From Mycobacterium paragordonae (GTDB lineage Bacteria > Actinomycetota > Actinomycetes > Mycobacteriales > Mycobacteriaceae): a stretch of 64,000 bases of DNA. Below, piece after piece: positions 18,921 to 30,590 of the stretch (position 1 is its first letter; each line of letters starts with the position of its first letter). Below the pieces are notes generated by a model. It was given only the letters and a program-made list of their open reading frames with translations. It ran no database searches and was not told where the DNA came from. The position numbers and the translations under genes were made by a program. Location: NCBI RefSeq assembly GCF_003614435.1, contig NZ_CP025546.1:372001-436000 (forward strand). The letters are read 5' to 3'.

Positions 18921-19850
18921 GTGCTCTTCCGCCAGCTCGAGTACTTCGTCGCGGTCGCCCAGGAGCGCCATTTCGCCCGCGCCGCCGAAAAGTGTTATGT
19001 CTCGCAACCTGCGCTGTCGGCGGCCATCGCCAAGCTGGAACGAGAACTCAACGTCACGCTGATCAACCGCGGGCACAGCTTCGAAGGCCTGACGCCCGAG
19101 GGAGAGCGGTTGGTGGTCTGGGCCAAGCGAATTCTTGCCGAACACGACGCCTTCAAGGCGGAAGTGCATGCGGTGCAGTCCGGCATCACCGGGACGCTAC
19201 GCCTGGGCACCGTGCCGACGGCCTCGACGACCGCGTCCCTGGTGCTGTCGGCCTTTTGCTCGGCACACCCCTTGGCAAAGGTGCAGATCAGCTCCCGGCT
19301 GGCCGCGACCGAGCTGTACCGGCGGCTGCACGAATTCGAACTCGACGCCGTCATCGCACACCCGGCGGATGCAAAGGACAGCCAGGATGTAGCACTCGTG
19401 CCGCTGTACGAGGAGCAGTACGTGCTGCTGTCGCGGTCGGACATGCTGCCGCCCGGCGCGGCCACCCTGCGCTGGCCGGACGCGGCACAGCTGCCGCTGG
19501 CACTGCTCACGCCGGATATGCGCGACCGCCAGGTCATCGACGCGGCCTTCGCCGACCATGACATCACCGTCCACCCGCAGGTCGAAACCGATTCCGTCGC
19601 TTCACTGTTCGCGCAGGTGGCGAACGGCAACTGGGCCACCATCGTGCCGCACACCTGGCTGTGGATGACGCCGACGCGGGGTGAGATCCGGGCCGTCGAA
19701 CTCGTCGATCCCGCGCCCAAGGCGTTGATCGGGTTGGCCACCAACGCATCTGGCCCGGGGTCGCCGGTGGCGCGGGCACTGGTCGCCTCGGCGCAAAACC
19801 TCGGTCTCGACGAATTCTTCGCCGCGCAGCTACGCAGTCTTACCCATTAG
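18921..19850 (+). CDS. oxyS: LysR-family transcriptional regulator OxyS (Rv0117-like)
   Basis: A 309-aa LysR protein. The N-terminal winged helix-turn-helix includes FRQLEYFVAVAQERHFARAA and VSQPALSAAIAKLE. The C-terminal half is the periplasmic-binding-protein-like effector domain. GTG 18921 is preferred because AGGAGG at 18910-18915 sits 5 nt upstream; GTG 18915 is the alternative. It lies between ldtA (divergent) and oxcA (convergent, 4-nt tail overlap), the arrangement I recall for M. tuberculosis. In that species OxyS is linked to the oxidative stress response; the effector here is unknown. Confidence 0.9.
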   Translation: MLFRQLEYFVAVAQERHFARAAEKCYVSQPALSAAIAKLERELNVTLINRGHSFEGLTPEGERLVVWAKRILAEHDAFKAEVHAVQSGITGTLRLGTVPTASTTASLVLSAFCSAHPLAKVQISSRLAATELYRRLHEFELDAVIAHPADAKDSQDVALVPLYEEQYVLLSRSDMLPPGAATLRWPDAAQLPLALLTPDMRDRQVIDAAFADHDITVHPQVETDSVASLFAQVANGNWATIVPHTWLWMTPTRGEIRAVELVDPAPKALIGLATNASGPGSPVARALVASAQNLGLDEFFAAQLRSLTH

Positions 19851-21532
19851 GACTTTGCGGCGCTCCGGGGATTGAGACTGGCAAGATGCCCGCTCTCCAC
19901 TCCGGCGGCCGGGTCGAGTTGGCAGTCGATGAGCGCGGGTGCGCCGGACGCGAGTGCCTCGGACAGCGACGCCTCCAGTTCGGCCGGTGTCGTGACGTGA
20001 TATCCCTTGCCGCCGAACGCTTCCGCGAGTAGTTCGTGACGTGCGCCCGCGTTGAGCACCGTGGGCGCCGGGTCCGTCCCCGGCACCGATTCGTCGCCCC
20101 GGTAGACGCCGCCGTTGTTGAGGATGACGACGGTGACCGGCAGCCGGTAGCGGCAGATCGTTTCGATCTCCATGCCGCTGAAGCCGAATGCGCTGTCGCC
20201 TTCAATGGCGACCACGGGCCGGCCGGTCTCGACCGCCGCGGCGATGGCGTAACCCATGCCAATGCCCATCACGCCCCACGTTCCGGTGTCCAGGCGGTGG
20301 CGCGGCAACTCCATGCCGATGACGTTGCGGGCCAGGTCCAGTGCGTTGGCTCCCTCGTTGACCACGTAGACGTCCGGATTCCGTTGCAGTAGCGTGCGAA
20401 TGGCGCCGAGCGCGTTGTAAAACCGCATGGGGTGCGGATTTTCGGCCAGCCGCTCGGCCATCTTGGCGTCATTGCGGGCCTTGCGTTCGGCGAGTTCGGC
20501 GGTCCACGCCGGTGGCGCGCTGATCGGGTGGGCATCCAGACCGTCCCGCAGCGCCGACAGCACCGATTCGATGTCGCCCGCGAGCGGTGCCTCGATCGGC
20601 TGGTTGCTGTCGAATTCCGCGGGCGCGATGTCGATCTGGATGAACTTGGTGCCTGACGACCATTGCGGCGATTCACCATGTCCGAGTAGCCAATTGAGTC
20701 GGGCGCCGACCAGCAGCACCACATCGGCGCGGGAGATCGCCAGCGACCGGGCGGACGCGGCCGATTGCGGATGCGAGTCCGGTAGCAGGCCTTTAGCCAT
20801 CGACATCGGCAGGTAGGGCAATCCGGTGCGTTCGACGAATTGCCGAATCACGTTGTCGGCCTGCGCGTAAGCGGCGCCCTTGCCCAACACGATCAGCGGT
20901 CGTTCCGCGCCGGCCAGCAGATCGAGTGCCCGCTCGACCGCGTCGGGCGCCGGCAGCTGGCGGGGGGCAGGATCCACCACGCGCCACACCGAAGCGGCCG
21001 CCGCGGACGTTTCCATGGCCTGTCCCAGCACCTCGCCCGGGATGTCGAGGTAGACACCGCCCGGCCGGCCCGAGATTGCCGTGCGAATCGCCCTGGCGAC
21101 CCCACGCCCGATGTCCTCGACCCGCGCGATCCGGTAGGCCGCCTTGACGAACGGCCGCGCCGCGTTGAGCTGGTCGATGTCCTGGTAGTCACCGCGTTGC
21201 AGGTCGACCACCGCCCGACCGCTGGACCCGGAGATCTGGATCATCGGAAAGCAATTCGTGGTGGCGTTCGCCAGCGCGGGCAGGCCGTTGAGGAATCCCG
21301 GACCCGAGGTCGTCAGGCACACGCCGGGGCGCCGGGTCAGGAATCCGGCGGCAGCCGCGGCGTTGCCGGCCGAGCCCTCGTGGCGGAAGCCGATGTACCT
21401 GATCCCCGCGTCCTGCGCGGTGCGTGCCAAATCGGTGATCGGGATGCCCACGACCCCGTAGATGGTGTCCACATCGTTGGCCTTCAGCGCATCCACCACC
21501 AGGTGAAAGCCGTCGGTCAGCGGTTCGGTCAT
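19847..21532 (-). CDS. oxcA: Oxalyl-CoA decarboxylase (thiamine diphosphate enzyme)
   Basis: A 561-aa ThDP-dependent enzyme that converts oxalyl-CoA to formyl-CoA and CO2. The N-terminal ThDP domain has YGVVGIPITDLAR and GFRHEGSAGNAAAAAGF, with the activating Glu in this region. The central domain is nucleotide/CoA-binding. The C-terminal ThDP/Mg2+ motif is EGDSAFGFSG followed by ILNNGGVY. The start at ATG 21532 (MTEPLTDGFHLV) has a GAGAGGGG ribosome site; the extended N terminus to 21625 is rejected. It is divergent from fadD7, the likely oxalate-CoA ligase, so the two can form a complete oxalate-to-formyl-CoA path. Confidence 0.92.
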   Translation of the reverse strand: MTEPLTDGFHLVVDALKANDVDTIYGVVGIPITDLARTAQDAGIRYIGFRHEGSAGNAAAAAGFLTRRPGVCLTTSGPGFLNGLPALANATTNCFPMIQISGSSGRAVVDLQRGDYQDIDQLNAARPFVKAAYRIARVEDIGRGVARAIRTAISGRPGGVYLDIPGEVLGQAMETSAAAASVWRVVDPAPRQLPAPDAVERALDLLAGAERPLIVLGKGAAYAQADNVIRQFVERTGLPYLPMSMAKGLLPDSHPQSAASARSLAISRADVVLLVGARLNWLLGHGESPQWSSGTKFIQIDIAPAEFDSNQPIEAPLAGDIESVLSALRDGLDAHPISAPPAWTAELAERKARNDAKMAERLAENPHPMRFYNALGAIRTLLQRNPDVYVVNEGANALDLARNVIGMELPRHRLDTGTWGVMGIGMGYAIAAAVETGRPVVAIEGDSAFGFSGMEIETICRYRLPVTVVILNNGGVYRGDESVPGTDPAPTVLNAGARHELLAEAFGGKGYHVTTPAELEASLSEALASGAPALIDCQLDPAAGVESGHLASLNPRSAAKS

Positions 21533-21714
21533 GGTCGCTGCCCCTCTCTTGGCTCGTGTCCCGGCACTCACTGTTGTCCGCTTCGGCTGCCGTGTCCAAG
21601 ACCGCGTCGCTATCCGGTGATTCACGCTGCTTATCGACTCTTAGCGGATCGGTATTGGACAGCGGTTATCGGCACCGGCAGGGTTCTGGGTAAGCCCGGA
21701 CAAAGGAGCGTCTG

Positions 21715-23244
21715 ATGACTTCCGTGCAGGATTCACGTGTCACCGATCTGATCGAGGCGGCAGCCACCCACGCGCCGGATGCGCGGGCGCTCATCGTCAC
21801 TGCAGACCGCGTCCCGGTCACCTATGGCGAACTGCTCGGTCTGGCCGACGATCTGGCCGCCCAACTGACCCGGGCGGGCCTGCGGCCGGGAGACCGGGTC
21901 GCCTTGCGCGCGGGCAGCAACGCCGAGTTCGTCGTCGCGCTGCTTGCGGCGTTGCGGGCAGGCCTGATCGTGGTCCCGTTGGACCCGGCGTTGCCGGCCG
22001 GGGATCAACGCGCGCGCAGCGAGGCGGCGGGGGCCCGGGCCGTGCTGGTCGACGGCGAGGGATCCGAATGGTGGCCGATTGCCGTGACCGTCGAGAACGG
22101 CGGCTGGACGGCACATCTCAATGCCTCCACCGAGCCAGGACCGGCGACCGACTCGCCGCAGGGTCTGCGCGATGACGACGCGATGATCATGTTCACCGGC
22201 GGCACGACCGGACTGCCCAAGATGGTGCCTTGGACGCACGACAACATCGCACGCTCGGTGCGGGCCATCATCGCCGGTTATCAGCTGGGCCCGCGGGACG
22301 CCACGGTCGCGGTGATGCCGCTTTACCACGGCCACGGGCTGATCGCCGCCCTGTTGTCGACCCTGGCATCCGGCGGCACGGTGTTGTTGCCCTCCCGGGG
22401 ACGGTTCTCCGCGCACACCTTCTGGGACGACATCGACGCGGTCGGCGCGACCTGGTACACGGCCGTGCCGACGATCCATCAGATTCTGCTGGAGCGCGCC
22501 GCCGCGGCGACGGCTCAAAGCCACCGAGCGACAATGCGTTTCATCCGCAGTTGCAGTGCGCCGCTGACGCCCGAGGTGGCCCGGGCGCTGCAGAGTGAGT
22601 TCTCCGCGCCGGTGCTGTGCGCGTTCGGGATGACCGAGGCCACTCACCAGGTGGCCAGCACCGGTATCGACCAGGAGGTCAACCCTGCGGTCTCGACCGG
22701 TCTGGTGGGCCGCTCCACCGGGCCGCAGATCCGCATTGCCGGCAACGACGGGGCGCCGGTCGAGACGGGTGCCGTCGGCGAAGTGTGGCTGAGAGGCCCC
22801 ACCGTGGTTCGGGGCTATCTCGGTGACCCGAAGATCACCGAGGCGAACTTCACCGACGGCTGGTTGCGCACCGGTGATCTGGGGACGCTGTCGGAGGACG
22901 GCGACCTCAGCATCCGCGGGCGGATCAAGGAGCTCATCAACCGGGGCGGGGAGAAGATTTCGCCCGAACGCGTGGAAGGAGTGCTGGCGACTCACCCGAA
23001 GGTGTTGGAAGTGGCCGTTTTCGGGGTGCCGCACCCGATGTACGGCGAAGCCGTCGCCGCTGTCATCGTGCCGCGGGGTGCGGCCCCGGGTGCCGACGAG
23101 CTCACCGAGTTCTGCCGGGAACGGTTGGCGCCCTTTGAGATTCCCGCGACGTTCGTGACGGCTGAGGAGTTGCCGCACACCGCCAAGGGCTCACTGGACC
23201 GCCGTGCGGTGTCGGCCCGGTTCGGCCGGGCCGGCCAGGAATGA
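21715..23244 (+). CDS. fadD7: Acyl-CoA synthetase FadD7, probable oxalate-CoA ligase
   Basis: A 509-aa ANL-superfamily ligase. The P-loop motif is IMFTGGTTGLPKMVPW at about 155-170. AFGMTEATHQ, TGDLG and the A10 lysine in HTAKGSLDRRAV near the C terminus are all present. A ribosome site AAAGGAG precedes the ATG. Divergent pairing with oxcA and similarity to oxalyl-CoA synthetases of the yeast Pcs60 type suggest oxalate as substrate. The gene name follows M. tuberculosis Rv0119. A medium-chain fatty acid substrate cannot be excluded from sequence alone. Confidence 0.88.
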   Translation: MTSVQDSRVTDLIEAAATHAPDARALIVTADRVPVTYGELLGLADDLAAQLTRAGLRPGDRVALRAGSNAEFVVALLAALRAGLIVVPLDPALPAGDQRARSEAAGARAVLVDGEGSEWWPIAVTVENGGWTAHLNASTEPGPATDSPQGLRDDDAMIMFTGGTTGLPKMVPWTHDNIARSVRAIIAGYQLGPRDATVAVMPLYHGHGLIAALLSTLASGGTVLLPSRGRFSAHTFWDDIDAVGATWYTAVPTIHQILLERAAAATAQSHRATMRFIRSCSAPLTPEVARALQSEFSAPVLCAFGMTEATHQVASTGIDQEVNPAVSTGLVGRSTGPQIRIAGNDGAPVETGAVGEVWLRGPTVVRGYLGDPKITEANFTDGWLRTGDLGTLSEDGDLSIRGRIKELINRGGEKISPERVEGVLATHPKVLEVAVFGVPHPMYGEAVAAVIVPRGAAPGADELTEFCRERLAPFEIPATFVTAEELPHTAKGSLDRRAVSARFGRAGQE

Positions 23245-23257
23245 CGGTGCCGGCAGA

Positions 23258-25408
23258 TCAAACCGTCGTCGTCACCCGGGCGGCAACGGATTCGGGAATC
23301 GATTCGTAGCGGGCGAACGACCGGGTGAACGACGCGGCACCGTGCGCCAGGGAGCGGAGATCGATGGCGTAGCGGGTCAATTCGACCTGCGGCACTTCGG
23401 CCTTCACCAGCGTGCGCTCGTGGCCGGCGGTGTCGGTTCCGAGCACCCGGCCCCGGCGGCCGGACAGGTCACCCATTACGGCGCCGACGTAATCGTCGGG
23501 CACCAGCACCGAGATCTCGTCAATCGGTTCCAGCAGGATCACTTTCGTCGCCGCCGCGGCTTCGCGCAGCGCCAGCGAGCCGGCCATCTGGAACGCGAAG
23601 TCCGAAGAGTCGACGCTGTGTGCCTTCCCGTCGAGCAGGGTGACGCGGATGTCGACCATCGGATAGCCGGCGTGCACACCCTTCTCCATCTGCGCCCGGA
23701 CGCCCTTCTCCACGCTGGGGATGAATTGGCGCGGGACCGCGCCGCCGACCACCTTGTCCACGAATTCGAAGCCGGCGCCCTCCGGTAGCGGCTCCGCCTC
23801 GATGTCGCACACCGCGTACTGGCCATGGCCGCCGGACTGCTTGACGTGGCGCCCGTGCCCTTTCGCCTTGCCGCCCAATGTCTCTCGCAACGGCACCCGC
23901 AATTCGACGGTGTCCACGGTGACGCCGTAGCGGTTGGACAGCGCTTCGAGCACCACGCCGACATGGGCCTCGCCCATGCACCAGAGCACCACCTGGTGTG
24001 TCTCCGGGTTTTGTTCGATCCGCAGGGTGGGGTCCTCGGCGGCCAACCGGCCCAACCCGACCGACAGCTTGTCCTCGTCGGTCTTGGCGTGCGCCTGGAT
24101 GGCGACCGGTAACAGCGGTTCGGGCATCGTCCACGGCTTGAGCACCAGCGGTTCGGCCTTGTCCGACAGCGTGTCGCCGGTCTCGGCCCGGCTCAGCTTG
24201 CCGATCGCGCAGATGTCGCCGGCCACCACGGTGGACGCGGGCCGCTGCTGCTTGCCGAGCGGGAACGACAGCACCCCGATGCGCTCGTCTTCGTCGTGGT
24301 CGGGGTGCGTGCTGCCGTGCCCGTTATTGCCGTTACCGAAGAACGACGAAAAGTGCCCCGACACATGGACAGTGGCGTCCGGCTTGATGGTTCCGGAGAA
24401 CACCCGGACCAGGCTGACCCGCCCGACGTACGGGTCCGACGTCGTCTTGACCACCTCGGCCAGCAGTGGCGCGTCGACGTCACACGCCAGTTCCTCGTGC
24501 GTGGCGCCCTGCGGCGTGAAGACCTCGGGAAGCGGGTGTTCGCGCGGGGACGGGAAGCCCCGGGTGGCGACCTCCAAGAGTTCATAGGTGCCCACGCCGG
24601 TGCTGCTGCACACCGGGATCACCGGGAAGAACGACCCGCGGGCCACCGCCTTCTCGAGATCCTGGATCAGGATCGATTCGTCGATCGCCTCACCGCCGAG
24701 ATAGCGCTCCATCAGCGACTCGTCCTCGGACTCCTCGATGATGCCTTCGATCAGGCTGCCACGGGCCTCCTCGATCCGGTCGGCTTCGGACGCGTCGGGC
24801 GCCGACTCGGTGCGTTTGCCGTCGGAGTAGTTGTACTGGGTTTGCGACAGCAGCCCGATCAACCCGTCACCGGCCGGCAGGTACAACGGTAAAACCTTGT
24901 CGCCGAACGCATTCTGGGCGGCATCGAGCGCCTCGGCATAGTTGGCGCGGGCGTGGTCGAGCTTGGTGATGACCACCGCGCGGGGCATTCCGACCTGGTT
25001 GCACTCCTGCCACAGCGACTTGGTGGGCTCGTCCACACCTTCATTGGCGGCGATGACGAACAGGGCGCAGTCGGCGGCGCGCAGTCCGGCGCGCAGCTCG
25101 CCGACGAAGTCGGCGTACCCGGGTGTGTCGACCAGGTTCACCTTGATGTCGGCGTGCGACAGGGATGCCACCGCCACACCGACCGATCGTTGCTGGCGGA
25201 TCTCGGCGTCGTCGAAGTCGCAGACCGTGCTGCCGTCGGTGACCGACCCGGGGCGGGACAGCACCCCGCCCGCGACCAGCAGGGCCTCGACCAGGGTGGT
25301 CTTGCCGCCACCGGACGGCCCGACCAGGACGACGTTGCGGATACCGTCGGGACCGGTTGCGGTGGGGGCCGTACCCGCGCCCGGGGATCCACTCACTCTG
25401 TCGGCCAT
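23258..25408 (-). CDS. fusA2: Elongation factor G-like GTPase FusA2
   Basis: A 716-aa translational GTPase. G1 is GPSGGGKT at residues 30-37, G3 is NLVDTPGYADFVGEL, and G4 is ITKLD. EF-G-like domains II-V follow, ending in the GRRGRVLGTD region of domain V. It is the divergent second EF-G (Rv0120c type) rather than the canonical fusA, and a specialised role in ribosome function is assumed. The start at ATG 25408 (MADRVSGSPGAG) is chosen over a Trp/Cys/Arg-rich extension to 25510. It is convergent with fadD7 (13-nt gap). Confidence 0.9.
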   Translation of the reverse strand: MADRVSGSPGAGTAPTATGPDGIRNVVLVGPSGGGKTTLVEALLVAGGVLSRPGSVTDGSTVCDFDDAEIRQQRSVGVAVASLSHADIKVNLVDTPGYADFVGELRAGLRAADCALFVIAANEGVDEPTKSLWQECNQVGMPRAVVITKLDHARANYAEALDAAQNAFGDKVLPLYLPAGDGLIGLLSQTQYNYSDGKRTESAPDASEADRIEEARGSLIEGIIEESEDESLMERYLGGEAIDESILIQDLEKAVARGSFFPVIPVCSSTGVGTYELLEVATRGFPSPREHPLPEVFTPQGATHEELACDVDAPLLAEVVKTTSDPYVGRVSLVRVFSGTIKPDATVHVSGHFSSFFGNGNNGHGSTHPDHDEDERIGVLSFPLGKQQRPASTVVAGDICAIGKLSRAETGDTLSDKAEPLVLKPWTMPEPLLPVAIQAHAKTDEDKLSVGLGRLAAEDPTLRIEQNPETHQVVLWCMGEAHVGVVLEALSNRYGVTVDTVELRVPLRETLGGKAKGHGRHVKQSGGHGQYAVCDIEAEPLPEGAGFEFVDKVVGGAVPRQFIPSVEKGVRAQMEKGVHAGYPMVDIRVTLLDGKAHSVDSSDFAFQMAGSLALREAAAATKVILLEPIDEISVLVPDDYVGAVMGDLSGRRGRVLGTDTAGHERTLVKAEVPQVELTRYAIDLRSLAHGAASFTRSFARYESIPESVAARVTTTV

Positions 25409-25532
25409 GACAATCCTCCAGTTCTCCCGGGGTGCCGCCGACTCCCGTACGCGGCGTGATCCAGCCCACAGGACGCACCAGCAACCTTTCCCCCAACCGC
25501 GGCCCAGCACAAGGGTGGGCCGACGGCCGATA

Positions 25533-25931
25533 TCAGGCGTGCCAGCCCGACCAACGGGTCGCGTTGACGGCGATCACCGGACCGTCCAGTGGAACTGATT
25601 GGTATTGCGGGTATTTCGCGCGCAGCAACTCATAGCCGGTGCGTAGCGCGTCGCCCTCGGCCGCGATGGTCGCGGTGCCGTCCACCCGAACCCACCACAA
25701 CTGCGCCCAATCCGGCGCATAGTGATCGGCCAGCAGGCTGACGGCCGGGTTGCGTTCGATGTTGGCGAGCCGGCGCAGCCGTTTGGTGGTCTTGGGCTTG
25801 GCATCGACCGCGGTGTAGATCATGTCTCCGTCGACCGCGAATACCACCGGCACCAGGTGCGGGGTGCCGTCGGGCGTGACGGTGGCCAGTCGCGCTACGG
25901 GCGATGCGGCGAACAGGGCCCGGATGTCCAC
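25533..25931 (-). CDS. PPOX-class (pyridoxamine oxidase-like) F420/flavin-dependent protein, Rv0121c-like
   Basis: A 132-aa split-beta-barrel protein. It opens [34 protein letters not shown] sequence, the hallmark of the PPOX/FDOR family, with a conserved basic segment [14 protein letters not shown] in the cofactor-binding loop and ends RWSGWHA. Family members in mycobacteria bind F420, FMN or haem. The reaction of this one is not known. It lies between fusA2 and pepA as in M. tuberculosis. The 284-nt gap that follows (25932-26215) holds the pepA promoter region and no recognisable gene. Confidence 0.87.
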   Translation of the reverse strand: MDIRALFAASPVARLATVTPDGTPHLVPVVFAVDGDMIYTAVDAKPKTTKRLRRLANIERNPAVSLLADHYAPDWAQLWWVRVDGTATIAAEGDALRTGYELLRAKYPQYQSVPLDGPVIAVNATRWSGWHA

Positions 25932-26215
25932 GCAACCAGCCTAGAACCGGCGCCTTCGCCGGTGCTGCCGGTGATGTAAGTCACCACCGGCCTTTCCGAT
26001 TAGGCCGTCGGCGGGTCCGTCGGCTTAGGCTTCATTTAACTCGGTGCCCATTTGAGCCGGATGTGATCCAGCATTTCGCCGAATTGGTGCCTGACCACCG
26101 ATTAAATGGGTATCTGGATTACGGTGGTAAGGACAACGGAGCCGCCGCCCGGACCTTACGGCTGGGACTTGATTTTTCACTGAAGACTATTTACCCGACG
26201 CAGGAGGTATACCGG

Positions 26216-27280
26216 ATGAGCAAATCGCGCCACCGTTCATTCAGGTGGTCATGGCTGGTTGCCGTCATGGCCGTCGTGGGAATGGTCTCCGGCCTGGGTC
26301 TGGCGACTCCGCCGGCGCCCGCGCAGGCCGCGCCGTACAAGCAATTCCCGTCGGTCCCGCTCGACCCGTCGGCGCTCGTCGGACAGGTGGGGCCGCAGGT
26401 GGTCAACATCAACACGAAGCTGGGCTACAACAACGCGGTGGGAGCCGGCACCGGCATCGTCATCGACCCCAACGGCGTCGTGCTGACCAACAACCACGTC
26501 ATTTCGGGCGCCACCGACATCAGCGCCTTCAGCGTCGGCGACGGACGCACCTACGGCGTGGACGTGGTCGGTTATGACCGCACCCAGGACGTCGCGGTGC
26601 TGCAGCTGCGCGGCGCGGGCGGCCTGCCTACCGCTGCCATCGGCGGCGGCGTCAGCGTCGGCGAACCGGTGGTCGCCATGGGTAACACCGGCGGCCAGGG
26701 GGGAACCCCGCGCGCCGTGGCCGGCAAGGTCCTCGCCGTCAACCAGACCGTCCAGGCCTCGGACTCCCTGACCGGGGCGGCCGAGACCCTGAACGGACTG
26801 ATCCAGTTCGACGGCGCGATCCAGCCCGGCGATTCCGGCGGACCGGTGGTCAACGGCGCCGGCCAGGTGGTCGGCATGAACACCGCGGCGACCGAGAACT
26901 TCCAGATGTCACAGGGCGGACAGGGCTTCGCGATTCCGATCGGAACGGCGATGGGCATCGCCAACAACATCCGGTCCGGCGGCGGGTCGCCCACCGTGCA
27001 CGTCGGCCCCACGGCCTTCCTCGGCCTCGGCGTCGTCGACAACAACGGCAGCGGCGCGCGGGTCCAGCGGGTCGTCGGCAACGCTCCCGCGGCGGCCGCC
27101 GGGATCTCCAACGGCGACATCATCACCGCACTCGACGGCGTGCCGATCAACTCGGCCACCGCGATGTCCGATGCGCTCAACGGACACCACCCGGGTGACA
27201 TGGTCTCGATCAGCTTCACCTCCAAAACCGGTGTTGCGCGCACCGAGAACGTCACCCTGGCGGAGGGCCCCCCGGCCTGA
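26216..27280 (+). CDS. pepA: Secreted serine protease PepA (Mtb32A, HtrA-like, Rv0125)
   Basis: A 354-aa trypsin-like protease with a PDZ domain. The signal peptide has a basic start and hydrophobic core and is cleaved near AQA-AP at about residue 38. The catalytic triad can be read directly: His94 in TNNHVIS, Asp125 in TQDVAVL, and Ser207 in GDSGGPVV. The PDZ domain covers about 255-350. The length matches the M. tuberculosis protein almost exactly. The start is ATG 26216 with AGGAGG 9 nt upstream; the long upstream in-frame extension is not coding. It is separated from treS by 110 nt. Confidence 0.95.
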   Translation: MSKSRHRSFRWSWLVAVMAVVGMVSGLGLATPPAPAQAAPYKQFPSVPLDPSALVGQVGPQVVNINTKLGYNNAVGAGTGIVIDPNGVVLTNNHVISGATDISAFSVGDGRTYGVDVVGYDRTQDVAVLQLRGAGGLPTAAIGGGVSVGEPVVAMGNTGGQGGTPRAVAGKVLAVNQTVQASDSLTGAAETLNGLIQFDGAIQPGDSGGPVVNGAGQVVGMNTAATENFQMSQGGQGFAIPIGTAMGIANNIRSGGGSPTVHVGPTAFLGLGVVDNNGSGARVQRVVGNAPAAAAGISNGDIITALDGVPINSATAMSDALNGHHPGDMVSISFTSKTGVARTENVTLAEGPPA

Positions 27281-27390
27281 TCAAACCAATTCGTTTGGGG
27301 TAGGCCGTGATTCACCGTCGGGCTGAGAGTCAGGGTGCTTCGGGTGATTCTTAACGAGGTGCGTCGGGTACCCGTGGCATCGTGGATTTG

Positions 27391-29180
<1,790 letters not shown>

Positions 29181-29184
<4 letters not shown>

Positions 29185-30542
29185 CCCGCCCGACGATGCC
29201 CGCAAACCTGCCCTGGGCGGAGTGGCTTCCGCAGCAACGCTGGTATGCCGGACGCAACAGGCAACTGTCCACCGCCGACGTGTCGGTTGTGGTGCCGCTG
29301 CGCGAGAATCTGGACCTGGTGCTGGTCGACGTCGGTTATGCCGACGGTTTCACCGAGCGCTACCAGGTGATCGTGGGGTGGGACACCGAGCCGGTCACCG
29401 AGTACAGCACCCTGGCCACCATCGGCTCGGCCGAAGACCACACCGCATTCGACGCGTTGTACGACCCGTCGGCCGCCCAGTTCCTGCTGTCGCTGATCGA
29501 CTCCGCGGAGGTACGCGGCGAATCCGACAGCCAGGTCAGGTTCTCCAAAGAACCCGACGTGGAATTGCCGCTGGACGCCTACCCGCGAGTGTCAGATGCC
29601 GAGCAGAGCAACACCAGCGTGATCTTCGACCGGGCGCCGTGCGCCATCTTCAAGGTGTTCCGCCGGGTCAGCCCCGGTATCAATCCGGACATCGAACTCA
29701 ACCGGGTGCTGGGACGGGCCGGCAACACCCACGTGGCCAAATTGCTCGGCGCCTACGAGGTGGGTTCGCAGGGCGATCCGGACGCCTCCTCGCCGCTGGG
29801 CATGGTGACCGCATTCGCGGCCAACGCCGCCGAGGGCTGGGCGATGGCGACCGCCAGCGTGCGGGACCTGTTCGCCGAGGGCGACCTCTATGCCCACGAG
29901 GTCGGCGGCGACTTCGCCGGTGAGTCCTACCGCCTCGGGGAGGCGGTGGCTTCGGTGCACGCCACCCTCGCCGAGACCCTCGGGACGTCACAGACGGTCT
30001 TCCCGCTGGACCATGTCCTGTCGCGGCTCAGCGCGGCCGTTGCCACGGTGCCGGACCTCGAGCAGTACGCGACGACGATCGAAGAGCGGTTCCGCAAGCT
30101 GGCCGACGAGTCGATCACCGTGCAGCGGGTGCACGGCGACCTGCACCTGGGGCAGGTGCTACGGACCCCGGAGAGCTGGGTGCTGATTGATTTCGAGGGG
30201 GAGCCGGGCCAGCCGCTGCAGGAACGGCGGGCACCGGATTCGCCGTTGCGTGACGTCGCCGGGGTGTTGCGGTCGTTCGAGTACGCCGCCTACGGCCCGC
30301 TGGTGGAGAACACCGCCGACAAGCAGAAGGCGGCGCGGGCCCGGGAGTGGGTCGAACGCAATCGCACCGCGTTCTGTGACGGGTATGCGGCCGCTTCCGG
30401 AATCGATCCGCGTGATTCGGCGCTCCTGCTGGCCGCTTACGAGCTGGACAAAGCGGTTTACGAGACCGGATACGAGGCACGTCACCGTCCCACCTGGCTG
30501 CCGATTCCGCTGCGGTCGATTGCCCGTCTGACGACGGCCTGA
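29181..30542 (+). CDS. mak: Maltokinase Mak (Pep2)
   Basis: A 453-aa kinase that phosphorylates maltose to alpha-maltose-1-phosphate, the donor for GlgE. It has an N-terminal cap ([16 protein letters not shown]) and a C-terminal aminoglycoside-kinase-like lobe with [11 protein letters not shown] (catalytic Asp) and LIDFEGEP (Mg2+-binding Asp). AGGAGG lies 6 nt before ATG 29181, which overlaps the treS stop. The two form an obvious operon, and in other actinobacteria they form a complex. A longer in-frame reading from 28995 lies inside treS and is rejected. Confidence 0.95.
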
Positions 30543-30590
30543 CTCAAGCGCGGTCGCGCTGTCGGTGCGGGTCTCTGGGAGCATGCTCAT

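Noticed and set aside
25932..26215. Gene between the PPOX-class gene and pepA
   Set aside because: The in-frame upstream extension of pepA here lacks protein-like character and precedes a clear signal peptide start with AGGAGG. It is treated as promoter region.
27281..27330. Terminator after pepA (CAAAC-N6-GTTTG)
   Set aside because: Only a 5-bp AT-rich stem, too weak to call.
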